64,000 bases of DNA from Planctomycetota bacterium (GCA_021414065.1 JAIOPE010000015.1:24140-88139), one strand, 5' to 3'; shown: positions 54,101 to 62,948, numbered from the stretch's first letter. A program made the numbers and translations. The notes: generated from the letters alone by a model not told the origin.

Positions 54101-54483
54101 GGCCGGAGCCGCAGGTATTCGGTGAGCGCCCGAACTGCGGCCTCGGTGTCGCTCGTGGCGGCCGCGGCGAAGGCCTCGTTGCGCAGGGCGGTCGCGCTTC
54201 GGCTGTCGCGGGCGAACGGCCAGATCACGAGCGCAGCGCCTGCGACCCCGATTGTCGCGATCACACCGAGCGCGATGTGCACCCGTCGCCTTCGCTTCGC
54301 GCGCTCGGCCATTCCGACCACGCGCGGAACGATCCGGCGGCAGTTGGGGCACGTGTGCTGGTCGAGCGTCACGACGATGGCGCAGACGCACACGCGGACG
54401 CGCGGTTCCGCGCAGGTCGGGCAGACCTCCGCCGCGGACGGGACGGCGGTGCCGCAGACGACGCAGTTCAGGAACTCCGACAA
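51112..54483 (-). CDS. Zinc-ribbon, single-helix membrane protein with long TPR array
   Basis: The ~1,123-aa protein has N-terminal Cys pairs CVVCG, CPTC, a CVC and CPNC (two zinc ribbons), then a membrane helix (VHIALGVIATIGVAGAALVIWPF), then ~900 residues of TPR-like helical repeats (ALRALTEYLRLRPGDAEAHALLARAHFALG). The start is TTG 54483, 3 nt after the preceding stop; no ATG or GTG gives a sensible N-terminus. The last ~45 residues are Pro/Arg-rich and look like out-of-frame reading; the alternative frame gives a natural-looking end (SCSGAAASRAALAKLR). A frameshift near 51200-51250 is possible. Likely a cell-envelope scaffold. Confidence 0.72.
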   Translation of the reverse strand: MSEFLNCVVCGTAVPSAAEVCPTCAEPRVRVCVCAIVVTLDQHTCPNCRRIVPRVVGMAERAKRRRRVHIALGVIATIGVAGAALVIWPFARDSRSATALRNEAFAAAATSDTEAAVRALTEYLRLRPGDAEAHALLARAHFALGETDAGLAEARRALASNPNLPGLQLVVANQLMARGETLAALSEARAAQGPGAASVVAEALARLGHRVEAAAAFDAAMTENSDDVSVCADAAAVHALLAAADWPGAAEHRRRTIDLCDAVARNAAPLLGTRGPAAIAAARAAARALAVRPSPDLDTIETSAAALVRAAPDDPRVRIDVARALLAAGHTAAAIDALGGPPTGATSTELRVDRARTLRDCGRESQALDELSSVLQTDPGNVGAAVAVARIRLDANRPLDAMGAISAARSAGAADTPDSLEAAADAAIASDDSRDVQRRLEEWQAAAPIDPRPRRRMLDSAMPAALQRRRARFNADAATRTALEQMDALAALDPDDRSLLYWRTQWDALTGHDNEATARFARLFAIYPDDPAVRELRIVRAFTGLGNERPESIAASAAADPQRTDVNTLMREALRHGQWSVALDAAAAVLSQHPDDATALEYLAHALVESGRPAAAMAAIDAAPSAVGAVRSLADLRLTAAALSGNAPSMEELAPAGADLDRLLDAARAMAIAGRAAEAEAALRRARLAAGEVPDSLAKVAACLEDADRFDDAAEVWDAAVLTSPGDASLQVRSGLARLARGASSTPENRSAAAARLVAVSARRDGAATAIALRGAFAIASGNADSGMDDARQVLAADPDRAHLHLLLARALLDSQRLAEAAAEARIVRRLRPTSIPGRCILSLALTRLATTSAEAGELLSTLAALEEVSSLAAGPDSAGGPALGLRRAALTSEALALCAAESREPGGTGSRLVLALCAAAGAAPAPDGADALATAVVESRPDIAGGWVVRAFLRGLAGRAEDSSADIATADEMSAPEPDTAFVRAAALARSGDVTRAASVLDRWTARQAPPRIRAAAAEIALRVAGTREKALAAFADLLAKSPTEADAIGLHPWGAALAELAANDAPGSARVLIARRVLVQPPRAPRSPSCADRPPRQPARHGRPRLAGVAGVGQDVQRERP

Positions 54484-54485
54484 CG

Positions 54486-54680
54486 TCAGTCTCCCGGCTG
54501 ACGCTTCGAGACGAGGAGGACGCCGCCCGTTCCCACAGCGGCGCCGAGTGTGGCTCCGGCCGTGAGTCCGATCGCAGGCGCCTGGAAGTCGTCCGGCCAC
54601 AGAGTGGTCGCCAGCAGGACGCCGCCCCAGCCTCCGGCGAAGCCCATCAGGATCGCCCACAGGAGGATGCGCCCGCACAT
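54486..54680 (-). CDS. Small two-helix membrane protein
   Basis: The 64-aa protein begins MCGRILLWAILMGFAGGWGG and has two hydrophobic helices (LLWAILMGFAGGWGGVLLAT; AIGLTAGATLGAAVGTGGVLLV). It ends 2 nt before the TTG of the TPR gene, so the two are co-transcribed. No Shine-Dalgarno was seen. The ORF-track extension to 55286 is shadow. Confidence 0.6.
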   Translation of the reverse strand: MCGRILLWAILMGFAGGWGGVLLATTLWPDDFQAPAIGLTAGATLGAAVGTGGVLLVSKRQPGD

Positions 54681-55047
54681 GCGGCTGAGTGTCCGCGGGC
54701 GCTCGCGATGGCGGGCCGTGAATTCCGCGCCCCCGGGAGGCGGGGCCAGCCTTCTGGGCGTGAGGCCCCGGCTCGCTCTCGACTCCGCACCGGCGCCGGC
54801 CCGGACCGAGGAGTCGATGGTCCCGCCCTCGTGGCCGCGGCCCCGACGAGGTAGGGACGAGTTCCGACGGCACCGGGGGGGATCGGCCGCTCCGGTGTCA
54901 GGCCCCGAACCGCGGGCGCCGGCGCGCCGGCCGAGTCGGCACTCGGGTTGCGCAACGCCTACTGCCGATCCGCGCGGCGTCCAAATCGATGGACGCAGGA
55001 CGTCGCGGACGGTCGTCACCCGGCTGGGCCGGGCGGAGGCTCTGGAC
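54681..55047. other. Divergent intergenic region holding conserved element B
   Basis: This 367-nt gap separates the small membrane protein (minus) from the coiled-coil gene (plus). It contains conserved element B (54801-54861) and a hairpin CACCGG...CCGGTG (~54871-54898). No ORF here is convincing. Confidence 0.6.
54801..54861 (+). repeat. Conserved intergenic element, copy B
   Basis: This is the second copy of the 61-bp element at 36886-36946: ungapped, 48/61 identical, with the same three invariant blocks and terminal ACGAG. In this copy GTCCC (54819-54823) can additionally pair with GGGAC (54854-54858), making a longer stem around CTCGT/ACGAG. Confidence 0.6.
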
Positions 55048-55773
55048 GTGAACCGACCCACATCTGCGCTGGACTCCTTCTTCGGGGCCTTTGGCGTCAA
55101 GAGAACCGACGCCGAGGCCGACTCGGCGACCGCGGACGAGCCCGCCGTGGACGTCGCCGCAGATGCAGTCGCCGCCGCCGCCGCCGTCGCCGTCGAGACC
55201 CGTCCGACCGCTTCGGAGCAGCGGGAGGCGCCCTCGGTCGCGCCGGCTCCCGCTCGCGCGCCGCTCGGTCCGGCGACACCGCTCACTGACCGCTACCTCG
55301 CGACGACCCTCAGCGAGGCGCGCCGCGAGATCGAGGAGAAGACCGCCCGCATCGAGGACCTCGAGACCCAGCTCCGCACGACCCTCGAACGCCTTGGCCG
55401 CCGCACCACCGAGGTCCGCAACCTCGAGTCCCGCGTGAAGGTCCTCGACCCGATCGTCGAGCAGGTCCGCCAGCGCGACCACTGGCTCGACGAGGCCCGC
55501 AAGGAGACGCGGAAGTCCCAGACCGACCTCGACTACGAGGCCGACCGCCGGAAGTCGATCGAGTCCGACATCACTGCGCTCCGCAAGGAGATCGACTGGC
55601 GCGACTACGTCATCAGGGACATGGAGAAGCTCCCCGAGCAACTCCGCGAACGCGAGGCGATGATCCTCCGCCTCCGCAAGGACCACGTCGCAGCCCTCGC
55701 CGAGCGCGACGCCGAGATCTCCCGCCTGCGCGCCCGCACCGACGAGCTGAGCCGCACCGCCGCGAGCGCGTAG
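55048..55773 (+). CDS. Coiled-coil protein
   Basis: The 241-aa protein starts at GTG 55048, 8 nt after GGAGG; the ORF-track start at 54550 includes the intergenic element. An Ala/Asp-rich N-terminal third precedes a continuous heptad-rich coiled coil (~80-235; EARREIEEKTARIEDLETQLRTTLERL). It probably acts as a structural or scaffold protein; no specific family was recognised. Confidence 0.72.
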   Translation: MNRPTSALDSFFGAFGVKRTDAEADSATADEPAVDVAADAVAAAAAVAVETRPTASEQREAPSVAPAPARAPLGPATPLTDRYLATTLSEARREIEEKTARIEDLETQLRTTLERLGRRTTEVRNLESRVKVLDPIVEQVRQRDHWLDEARKETRKSQTDLDYEADRRKSIESDITALRKEIDWRDYVIRDMEKLPEQLREREAMILRLRKDHVAALAERDAEISRLRARTDELSRTAASA

Positions 55774-55845
55774 CACCGCGTCCCGGGGGGGGGGGAGTTA
55801 CGAACTTCCTGACGGCCCTCGGCGACGTTCGGCTTCCCTCGCGCG

Positions 55846-55884
55846 ACCTCTCCTCGAGAGCCGCGCACCGCACGCGTCTGGGCG
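55846..55884. repeat. 39-bp direct repeat, left copy
   Basis: This copy starts ACCTCTCCTCGAGAG and ends GTCTGGGCG. It differs by one base from 59104-59142. Looser similarity extends for roughly 50 bp more. It lies 110 nt past the 3' end of the ABC-CNBD gene. Confidence 0.85.
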
Positions 55885-55994
55885 TCACCTCCACAGCAGT
55901 GGTCGCGGCTCGCAGCCGCAGTGCCGCGGAGTTTGTCGGCGAGCACGCGGCGGCTCGAACGTCTCGAACGTCGCGGGTTCACCACTCGACCGCA

Positions 55995-58190
55995 CTACGC
56001 GCGCTGGCTGTGATCCGTCGCGAGGCGTGCGTCCATCTGCGCTTCGAGTTGTGCGCGGATGTCCGGCGCGTTCGTGAACACGTCGCGGAACACCTTGCCG
56101 CGAAGCGTCGCGAACACGCAGTCGGTGACGGTCGTCACCGACGCCGTGCGCGGCACCTGGCGCAGAAGTGCCACCTCGCCGAAGAAGTCGCCGTCGTTCA
56201 GACGGGCGATCTCGCGGTCGCTTCCCTCAGCGTCCGGGATCGACACCGACACCGTTCCGTGCGCGACGATGAAGAAGCGTTCGCCTTTGTCGCCGTACGT
56301 GATGACTCTTCGACCGGCGGCGACCCTTTCGATGATGAAGAGCCCGGCCGTCTGCGTGAGCACCGCGGCGTCGAGACCGCTGAAGATCGAGATGCGGCGG
56401 AGCCAATCGGGACGCACGTGGCCGTCGTTGCCGGTCTCTGAGAGCGACACGCCGGACTGTTTGTCCCAAAGTGCGGCGTAGGCGCCGCCGCGGGCGACGA
56501 GATCCGCGTGGCGCCCCTGCTCTGCGACGCGGCCGTCTTGGAAGACGACGATCTGGTCGGCGCCCATGGCGGTGCTGAGTCGATGGGTCACGGAGATCAT
56601 CGTGCGCCCGGCGCGGACGCGGTCTAGCGTCTCCTGCACGGCGGCCTCGGTCGTCGGATCGAGCGCCGACGTGGCTTCGTCGAGGAGGAGGATGCGCGGG
56701 TTTCGCAAGAGCGCGCGTGCGAGTGCGATGCGTTGGCGTTCGCCGCCGGAGAGCGACTTTCCGAACTGGAAGATGGGCGTGGCGTATCCCTGCGGCAGGG
56801 CCACGATCGCGTCGTGGACGCCGGCCGCGCGGGCGGCGTCTTCGATCTCGGTGTCTGTGGCCCAGGGGCGTCCGCGGCGGATGTTGTCGCGGATCGTGGT
56901 CTCGAAGAGGAAGCCCTCCTGGAACACCACGGCCATCTGGCCGTACAGCGTCTTCTTCGTCACGTGTCGGAGGTCTTGACCGTCGAAGAGGACCGTGCCG
57001 GACTTCGGATCGTAGAAGCTCATGATGAGGCTGAGCGCAGTGCTCTTCCCCGACCCGCTGCCGCCGACGAATGCGACCGACGTGTCGGCCTGGATCGTGA
57101 GATCGGGCACCTGCAGGACGACCCGATCCTTCTCGTACCCGAATTCGACGCCGCGCAGGACGATGTCGCGCTTGAGCGGTGGGAGCGGCGCGGCGTTCGG
57201 CGCCTCTGCGACATCCACCGGGAGCGCCAGGATCTCCTCGATGCGGCGCACGCTGACCGCGGTGCGGATGAGGACGGGCACCGTGCCGGCCATTTCGCGG
57301 ACAGCGATGGCGAGCGATTGAACGACCGAGTAGTACGCGACGAGTTCGCCGACCTTCAGCGACTTGTCGAACACGTACCAACTTCCGACCGCGAGGACCG
57401 CGATGCTCATCCCTTGCAGCGCGATCGCGGGTGTTCGCTCCGCAAAGGCGTTCAGCATGTTGAACCGCACCAGGAGCGGATGGAGGGCCGCCTGGTGTTT
57501 CTGGAACTCCTCGGTCGCCATGCTGTCGAGTTGGTACGCGCGAACGACGTTCTGCGCGTTGAGCGTCTGGTTCACAGTGTTCGAGGTGTTGCGGAGTTCG
57601 CGCTTCACTTCGTGCCCCTTGGCGACTGCGCGGGGAGTGAGAAGCCGTGGCCCGAGGATCATGAACGGCACGGCGATCGCGCAAACGAGCGTGAGTCGCT
57701 GATCGAGGAACGAGAGGGCGACCGCCGCGAACAGAATGGCGATGATGGCCGACACTGCGGACATCACAGCGGCGAACGCCGTCTCGATCGCGCCGATGTC
57801 GCCGTTGAAGCGACCCATGAGATCGTTCACCTTGACGTGCGCGAAGTAGCCGCTCGACAGTCCCTGTAGATGCTTGAAGTAGCGTTCGCGGACATCGTTC
57901 GTGAAGTTGGCAGCGAGGCGGGCCTGGAGGACGTCGCGAGAGAGGTGCGCCGCGGTGCTCACGACGACGGCCGCCGCGATCACGATCACGACCGTGATCG
58001 TCGCGTCGGCGTTCATCGGCTTCAGCCCGGTCTCGATCAGGTCCTTCAGTGCCATGCGTTGCACGAGATCGGCGATCACGCGCACCACAACGGCAGCGAT
58101 GAGGACTGTGGCGAGCCCACGCCACGGTCGAACGTAGCGCAACAGCGTGCGCACGGCGGCTACGGGTCCAAATGGATCTGGGAGGGGCAT
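55995..58190 (-). CDS. ABC exporter fused to a C-terminal cyclic-nucleotide-binding domain
   Basis: The 731-aa half-transporter has six membrane helices (~20-310), then an ATPase domain: Walker A GGSGSGKST, signature LSGGERQRIALARALL, Walker B LLLDEATSALD and the H-loop His in ISVTHRLS. Residues ~600-731 are a cNMP-binding domain (FFIVAHGTVSVSI, DFFGEVALLRQVPRTASV). Such fusions are probably gated by cyclic nucleotides, but the substrate is unknown. ATG 58190 is preferred over the ORF-track 58502. The gene is intact, unlike its neighbour. Confidence 0.92.
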   Translation of the reverse strand: MPLPDPFGPVAAVRTLLRYVRPWRGLATVLIAAVVVRVIADLVQRMALKDLIETGLKPMNADATITVVIVIAAAVVVSTAAHLSRDVLQARLAANFTNDVRERYFKHLQGLSSGYFAHVKVNDLMGRFNGDIGAIETAFAAVMSAVSAIIAILFAAVALSFLDQRLTLVCAIAVPFMILGPRLLTPRAVAKGHEVKRELRNTSNTVNQTLNAQNVVRAYQLDSMATEEFQKHQAALHPLLVRFNMLNAFAERTPAIALQGMSIAVLAVGSWYVFDKSLKVGELVAYYSVVQSLAIAVREMAGTVPVLIRTAVSVRRIEEILALPVDVAEAPNAAPLPPLKRDIVLRGVEFGYEKDRVVLQVPDLTIQADTSVAFVGGSGSGKSTALSLIMSFYDPKSGTVLFDGQDLRHVTKKTLYGQMAVVFQEGFLFETTIRDNIRRGRPWATDTEIEDAARAAGVHDAIVALPQGYATPIFQFGKSLSGGERQRIALARALLRNPRILLLDEATSALDPTTEAAVQETLDRVRAGRTMISVTHRLSTAMGADQIVVFQDGRVAEQGRHADLVARGGAYAALWDKQSGVSLSETGNDGHVRPDWLRRISIFSGLDAAVLTQTAGLFIIERVAAGRRVITYGDKGERFFIVAHGTVSVSIPDAEGSDREIARLNDGDFFGEVALLRQVPRTASVTTVTDCVFATLRGKVFRDVFTNAPDIRAQLEAQMDARLATDHSQRA

Positions 58191-58383
58191 TGCGCGGTGG
58201 TGTGTCGCCGGATTGCACGGGGCTCCACGCCAAGCAGACCAAACGCAGGGGCCGAGCGCGAGAGTTTCGCGCTTCGGAAGCCCCGCACCGGCGTCAACGA
58301 TCGACGCGGCGCTGGGAAACTCGGAACGCCGATCGCTCGTCGCGGGCAGGAACCGGAACGACCCACCCGAGGAGCCCTCCCAC

Positions 58384-59103
58384 GTGACGGCGACGCTGTT
58401 CACTCCCCTGCAACTCGGATCGCTTACGCTGCCGAACCGCATCCTCATGGCGCCGCTCACACGGTGCCGTGGCGACACGGACCACGTTCCGATGCCGATC
58501 ATGGCCGAGTACTAGGCCCAGCGCGCGAGCGGCGGCCTCATCATCGCCGAGGCGACGATGGCGATCGAACGGCACTCGTCCTTCTGGCCGGAACCGGGCA
58601 TCTACTCGGCGGCGCAGGTCGCTGCGTGGCGGCGGACGACCGACGCCGTGCACGCCGCGGGCGGGTGCATCTTCCTTCAACTTTGGCACGGCGGGCGTGC
58701 CTGTCATCCGCTCCTCAACAACGGTGCTCGGCCGGTGGCCCCGAGCGCACTTCCGATCCTCAACGACGAGGTACACACGCCGCAGGGGAAGAAGCCGTAC
58801 GTGGTGCCCCGCGAACTCCGCGATGACGAGATCCCCGGGATTGTGACGGGCTTCGCGAAGGGGCGCAGAACGCGAATTCGGCCGGGTTCGACGGTGTCGA
58901 GATCCACGGCGCGAACGGGTATCTCTTGGACGAGTTCTGGCGCGACGACGCGAACCAGCGCAAGGTCCGGTACGGAGGTTCCGCCGAGAACCGTTCGCGG
59001 CTCATGCTCGAGGTTGTCGCTGCGGCGGGTGCCGTGAGGGGGAGCGACCGCGTCGGCCTCCGTATCTCCCCGCTCAACAGCTGCAACAGCATGATCGACA
59101 ATC
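58384..59103 (+). pseudogene. Decayed old-yellow-enzyme-type NADH:flavin oxidoreductase
   Basis: The reading starts at GTG 58384 (ATLFTPLQLGSLTLPNRILMAPLTRCRG) and matches the OYE/NemA family (~360 aa). A stop TAG at 58513-58515 replaces the second Tyr codon of the usual AEYYAQRAS. A one-base loss in a G-run near 58858 shifts frame, after which SAGFDGVEIHGANGYLLDEF continues in another frame. Homology ends abruptly after RVGLRISPLNS...MIDN, at 59103, where the 39-bp repeat begins. The last ~130 residues are missing. Three independent defects make it inactive. Confidence 0.9.
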
Positions 59104-59142
59104 ACCTCTCCTCGAGATCCGCGCACCGCACGCGTCTGGGCG
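59104..59142. repeat. 39-bp direct repeat, right copy
   Basis: This copy (ACCTCTCCTCGAGAT...GTCTGGGCG) has one mismatch to 55846-55884 in the same orientation. It begins exactly at the truncation point of the OYE pseudogene. Confidence 0.85.
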
Positions 59143-59372
59143 CACGCCCCTGGGTGTCACGTCAGTCGCGGTGGCCGCGGCCCGCGGCCGCGGCGCGGAG
59201 GGCTCGCTGCGACGAAAGTGCCCAGCCGCCGCCGGATGCCGGCGCGACGACGAGTTCGTGAGGTTGTGGGGACCGTCCCCAGGTGCCACGGCATCGCCGT
59301 CGCCCCTCGCGGCTCCAGCGACGATCGGCAAACCTGAACCGATTCCGACGCGACATCCGATTCTGTGGATAG

Positions 59373-62300
59373 ATGTCGATGCGTCGTTCTGCCCGCGCCC
59401 TTGGACCGGAGGCGCTGCTCGTTCACAGGGAGTGGATCGAGCGCGTCGCGCGTGCGCTCGTCCGCGGCGACGCGGACGCCGACGATCTGTCGCAGCAGGC
59501 ATGGGTCGAACTGCTTTCGCGCCCGCCGGAACGAGAGCCCGAGCGGCTGCGGGGATGGCTGCGGTCGGTGCTTCGGTTCAAGGCGATCGACGCCAGGAGA
59601 TCGGCGGGGGCTCGCAGCCGCCACGAGACGGCGGCGGCGCGAGACGCACGGGAGGGGGTCGATCCCGCCGATGTCGTCGCTCGTGCGGAGACCATCGACC
59701 GGGTCGCACACGCCGTGCTTGAACTCGACGAGCCCTATCGCACGACGGTCCTCTTGCGCTGGTTCGAGGATCTGCCGCCCCGCGAGATCTCGAAGCGACA
59801 GGGCATTCCCGTGGAGACCGTGCGGACACGGCTGAAGCGGGCCCTTGCTCGGCTTCGCACGCGCTTGGACGCCGACAGCGGCGGCGACCGGCGCGCGTGG
59901 TGTCTGGCGCTGCTCCCGTTTGCAGGATCGTCGCGCGAGAGCCTCGTGTCCGCGACGGTCACCGGAGGTCTGGCCATGGGGATGAAGACGTGGGGCGCAG
60001 CGGCCGTAGCTCTCTTGGTGCTCGGCCTGGGCGTGACGTGGTTCAGATCGCAGTCGGCCGTGGAGACGTCGAAGCTCGGCTCGGTCGGTCCGCTGGACAC
60101 CGGCGTCGGTCGGACACTCCCGCGCGACCATCGCGCTGCGTCGCAAGCCGACGTGCTCCCGCCTTCCGTCGATCTGAACGCATGCGACCGGGATTTGGAC
60201 CTGCACGGCGTCGTCGTCGCCTCGGATGGCGCTCCGGTGGCCGGCGCGCGCGTCGCGACGTCCGACTTCCGTTGGCAGCGTACGAGCCTTCTCAACATGG
60301 AGGTCGGATACGACGCGACGCCGGGTCCCGAAACCCGGACAGCGGGCGACGGCACGTTCTCGTTGCGGCTGCGCCGAGGGGCGCAGGTGCTGTTGACGGC
60401 GAGCGCGCCTGGGTTCGCGCCGACCGAGCTTCCCGCCTGCCAAGCGGGTGAGCGCGTGCGGGTGGTCCTCGGACCGGGCGTACGCCTCATCCTGCATTGC
60501 CGCGACGAGACCGGCGCCCCGGTCACGGGGGCGACGGTCTGGCTCTCGCCCTTCGATCCGTCGCACCGGGTTCCGTCCGGCAGGCTGCTGAGCCTCTCCG
60601 ACGCTGCGGGCGACTGCGTGGTCCCCAGTGTCCGTCCGAGTTCCACGCTCATGGTGATGGCCGTTCATCCGCGATTCGTGAACGCATCCGACGGGGGCAT
60701 GATCGCGATCCCGGCCAGCGGAACTGCGGAGCAGACGCTCCAGTTCCGCAAGGCGCGGATGCTACGCGGGCGCGTGACGGATGCGTCGACCGCTACTCCC
60801 GTGCAAGGTGCGCGCATCAATACAGGCTGGTCGTTCACGACCTGGGTGGAGACGGACGCCGAAGGGCGTTTCGAACTCGCCGGCGCCGCCGAGAGCGACT
60901 TCGGGATGCGGGTCCGTGCGGCTGGCTACGCCGAGTCACAGGCGCGACTCACTTCCGCCGACACGTACGACGTTGCACTTCTGCGCGGCGACCGCGTGCA
61001 GGGACGCCTCGTGGGGCCCGACGGCAAGCCTGTCGGCGAGGCGCTGATCGGGGTGACGAGCCACGGCGGGGGCGGCAGCGACCGTGCGTTCGACGCGACG
61101 AGCGACGCGGACGGTCGTTTCGCCGTCGAGGACTTGCGCCACGACCAGCCGCACACTCTGACATTCCTCGCAGCGGGCCTTGGACGTTATCTGCTCGACT
61201 TCGATCCCGCCGCGCAGGAGGGCGGGACGATCGACGTCGGCGATGTCGCGTTGCCCGCAGCGCGGATGATCGAGGGGCGGGTCGTGGATGACGGCGGCGC
61301 TCCCGTGCCCGGAGCGGCGGTGCGTCTCTACGGGTTCAACGAGGACCGCGAGCGACTGCGTCCCGGCAAGTCGTTCGTCAGCACGCACTATGGGTGTCGC
61401 GAAGAGCGGCGGACCGACGACCTCGGGCGCTTCCGCTTCCCGGAACTGTGTCCCGGAGACTACGACCTCGACGTCGTCACGGCCGACGTGCGCACCACGC
61501 AGACCTCCGTGGCACTGGCTGCGGATCGCGACGTGGCCGGCGTCGAGTTGAAGCTCCCGGGCGGAAAGCAGTTCGTCGTGGACGTGAAGGACAGCCAGGG
61601 TGCGCCGGCCGCGGGAGTCACCGTCCAAGTCGTGATACGCGACGGATGGTCCGGGTCGCAGACGACGCAGGCGGACGGCCGCGTCGCGTTCTCCGTGACG
61701 TCCGATGTCGTGTCGTTGAGCGCGTTCAGTTGGACGAAGGCGCTGCTCTTTGCGCCCTCACGCCGCGTAGAGGCCGGCGCAACGACGGCGACGGTCGTCC
61801 TCCGCAATGCGCGCGCGGTCCGCGGCCGCATCGTCGATCCCGAGGGACGACGGCTCGTTCCGGGGAATGTAGGCCTTCGAGTGTTCGAAGGCGGACGCCC
61901 CATGCCCGTCGATCCGTGGGGCCAGAACGTGATGGGCACGTTCAACGACGCCTCGTTCGAGGCGTCCGTGCCGCTCGACGGCGCGATCGATCTTGTCGTG
62001 GACCCCGTCGTCGCATCGGACGGACGACTGCTTCAGGGCGAACTGCGCGGCATCCGGCCCGACGCGACGGACGTGGTGCTGCAGACTCGCATCGTTCCGC
62101 TTGATCGAGAGCTGACGGTGATCGTGCTCAATCCCGATGGTCGTCCCGAGGCGGGCGCTGAGGTGGAGGCGTCGATCGCGCCCGGGCGCTCCACAAAGCG
62201 TGTCGTCGCAGGTCCCACCGGCCGCGCCTACCTTGAAGGTCTGCCCGCCACGCCCGTCACGATCTACGCGACACTCCCGGCGGATCATCCACACCGCGCG

Positions 62301-62642
62301 GATTGGATCGCGGCGAGCGTCGCGAGCGCGAGGGCGGACGCGGGTGAGGTCGAGCTGATGTTCACCGAGGGGCGGCGCGTTGCGGGAGTCGTTCGCAGTC
62401 CGGATGGCCGTCCGCTGAAGGGCGCAAGCGTCTGGGTCTATCGATCGCAGCACGTCTTCGCGCAACTCATGAGCGATGACGACGGGCGGTTCGCGTTCCC
62501 CGCGCCGTTCGCGGAATCGAAGTCGCTGTACCTGCTCGCGTGGAAGCAGCCGGCGGACGGCGTCCAGTGGGAGGCTCGGCTGGACGGCATCCCGGACTCC
62601 GCGGCGGAGCTTGAGCTCACGTTGAAGCTGGCGGGGCGGTAG
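59373..62642 (+). CDS. Sigma factor fused to membrane helix and carboxypeptidase-regulatory-like repeats
   Basis: The 1,089-aa protein begins with an ECF sigma module: region 2 (LVRGDADADDLSQQAWVELLSR) and region 4 (LDEPYRTTVLLRWFEDLPPREISKRQGIPVETVRTRLKRAL). A membrane helix (~208-226) follows, then about seven CarboxypepD_reg-type beta domains (~270-1,080; repeated patterns such as GRVVDDGGAPVPGAAV). The tail would lie outside the cell while the sigma part stays cytoplasmic. Such fusions are known in planctomycetes. ATGs at 59373 and 59379 are both possible starts. Confidence 0.85.
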   Translation: MSMRRSARALGPEALLVHREWIERVARALVRGDADADDLSQQAWVELLSRPPEREPERLRGWLRSVLRFKAIDARRSAGARSRHETAAARDAREGVDPADVVARAETIDRVAHAVLELDEPYRTTVLLRWFEDLPPREISKRQGIPVETVRTRLKRALARLRTRLDADSGGDRRAWCLALLPFAGSSRESLVSATVTGGLAMGMKTWGAAAVALLVLGLGVTWFRSQSAVETSKLGSVGPLDTGVGRTLPRDHRAASQADVLPPSVDLNACDRDLDLHGVVVASDGAPVAGARVATSDFRWQRTSLLNMEVGYDATPGPETRTAGDGTFSLRLRRGAQVLLTASAPGFAPTELPACQAGERVRVVLGPGVRLILHCRDETGAPVTGATVWLSPFDPSHRVPSGRLLSLSDAAGDCVVPSVRPSSTLMVMAVHPRFVNASDGGMIAIPASGTAEQTLQFRKARMLRGRVTDASTATPVQGARINTGWSFTTWVETDAEGRFELAGAAESDFGMRVRAAGYAESQARLTSADTYDVALLRGDRVQGRLVGPDGKPVGEALIGVTSHGGGGSDRAFDATSDADGRFAVEDLRHDQPHTLTFLAAGLGRYLLDFDPAAQEGGTIDVGDVALPAARMIEGRVVDDGGAPVPGAAVRLYGFNEDRERLRPGKSFVSTHYGCREERRTDDLGRFRFPELCPGDYDLDVVTADVRTTQTSVALAADRDVAGVELKLPGGKQFVVDVKDSQGAPAAGVTVQVVIRDGWSGSQTTQADGRVAFSVTSDVVSLSAFSWTKALLFAPSRRVEAGATTATVVLRNARAVRGRIVDPEGRRLVPGNVGLRVFEGGRPMPVDPWGQNVMGTFNDASFEASVPLDGAIDLVVDPVVASDGRLLQGELRGIRPDATDVVLQTRIVPLDRELTVIVLNPDGRPEAGAEVEASIAPGRSTKRVVAGPTGRAYLEGLPATPVTIYATLPADHPHRADWIAASVASARADAGEVELMFTEGRRVAGVVRSPDGRPLKGASVWVYRSQHVFAQLMSDDDGRFAFPAPFAESKSLYLLAWKQPADGVQWEARLDGIPDSAAELELTLKLAGR

Positions 62643-62948
62643 CGCGACCCATGGCCGTTCGCGTCGATCGCCGTTTCCCCGGACTCCATCGCCCTCTCCC
62701 GCCGCCGAGCCGACAGCGCGGTCGCGGAGATCCGCGTCGTCCCAAGGCTTGCGTGCCCCAACGTGCTGCCACCGGTCTGCCACGCAGCTGGGTCCAGCCG
62801 ATCGGCACCGACTCCGAGGACCGCGTTGCGGGCGGAGCACCGGAACTCCCGGAGACGAATCGCCGAGCAGCGGCCCTAATCTGCAGATGCGACCGAACTC
62901 TGGACGAGCTGGACCCGCGACCGCGACGAGCGGTCGTTCGAGTCTCTC

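Noticed and set aside
59268-59280. GGGGAC-C-GTCCCC palindrome as a specific operator
   Set aside because: A real 13-bp palindrome, but short GC-rich dyads are common at this composition and it is not positioned at a clear promoter.
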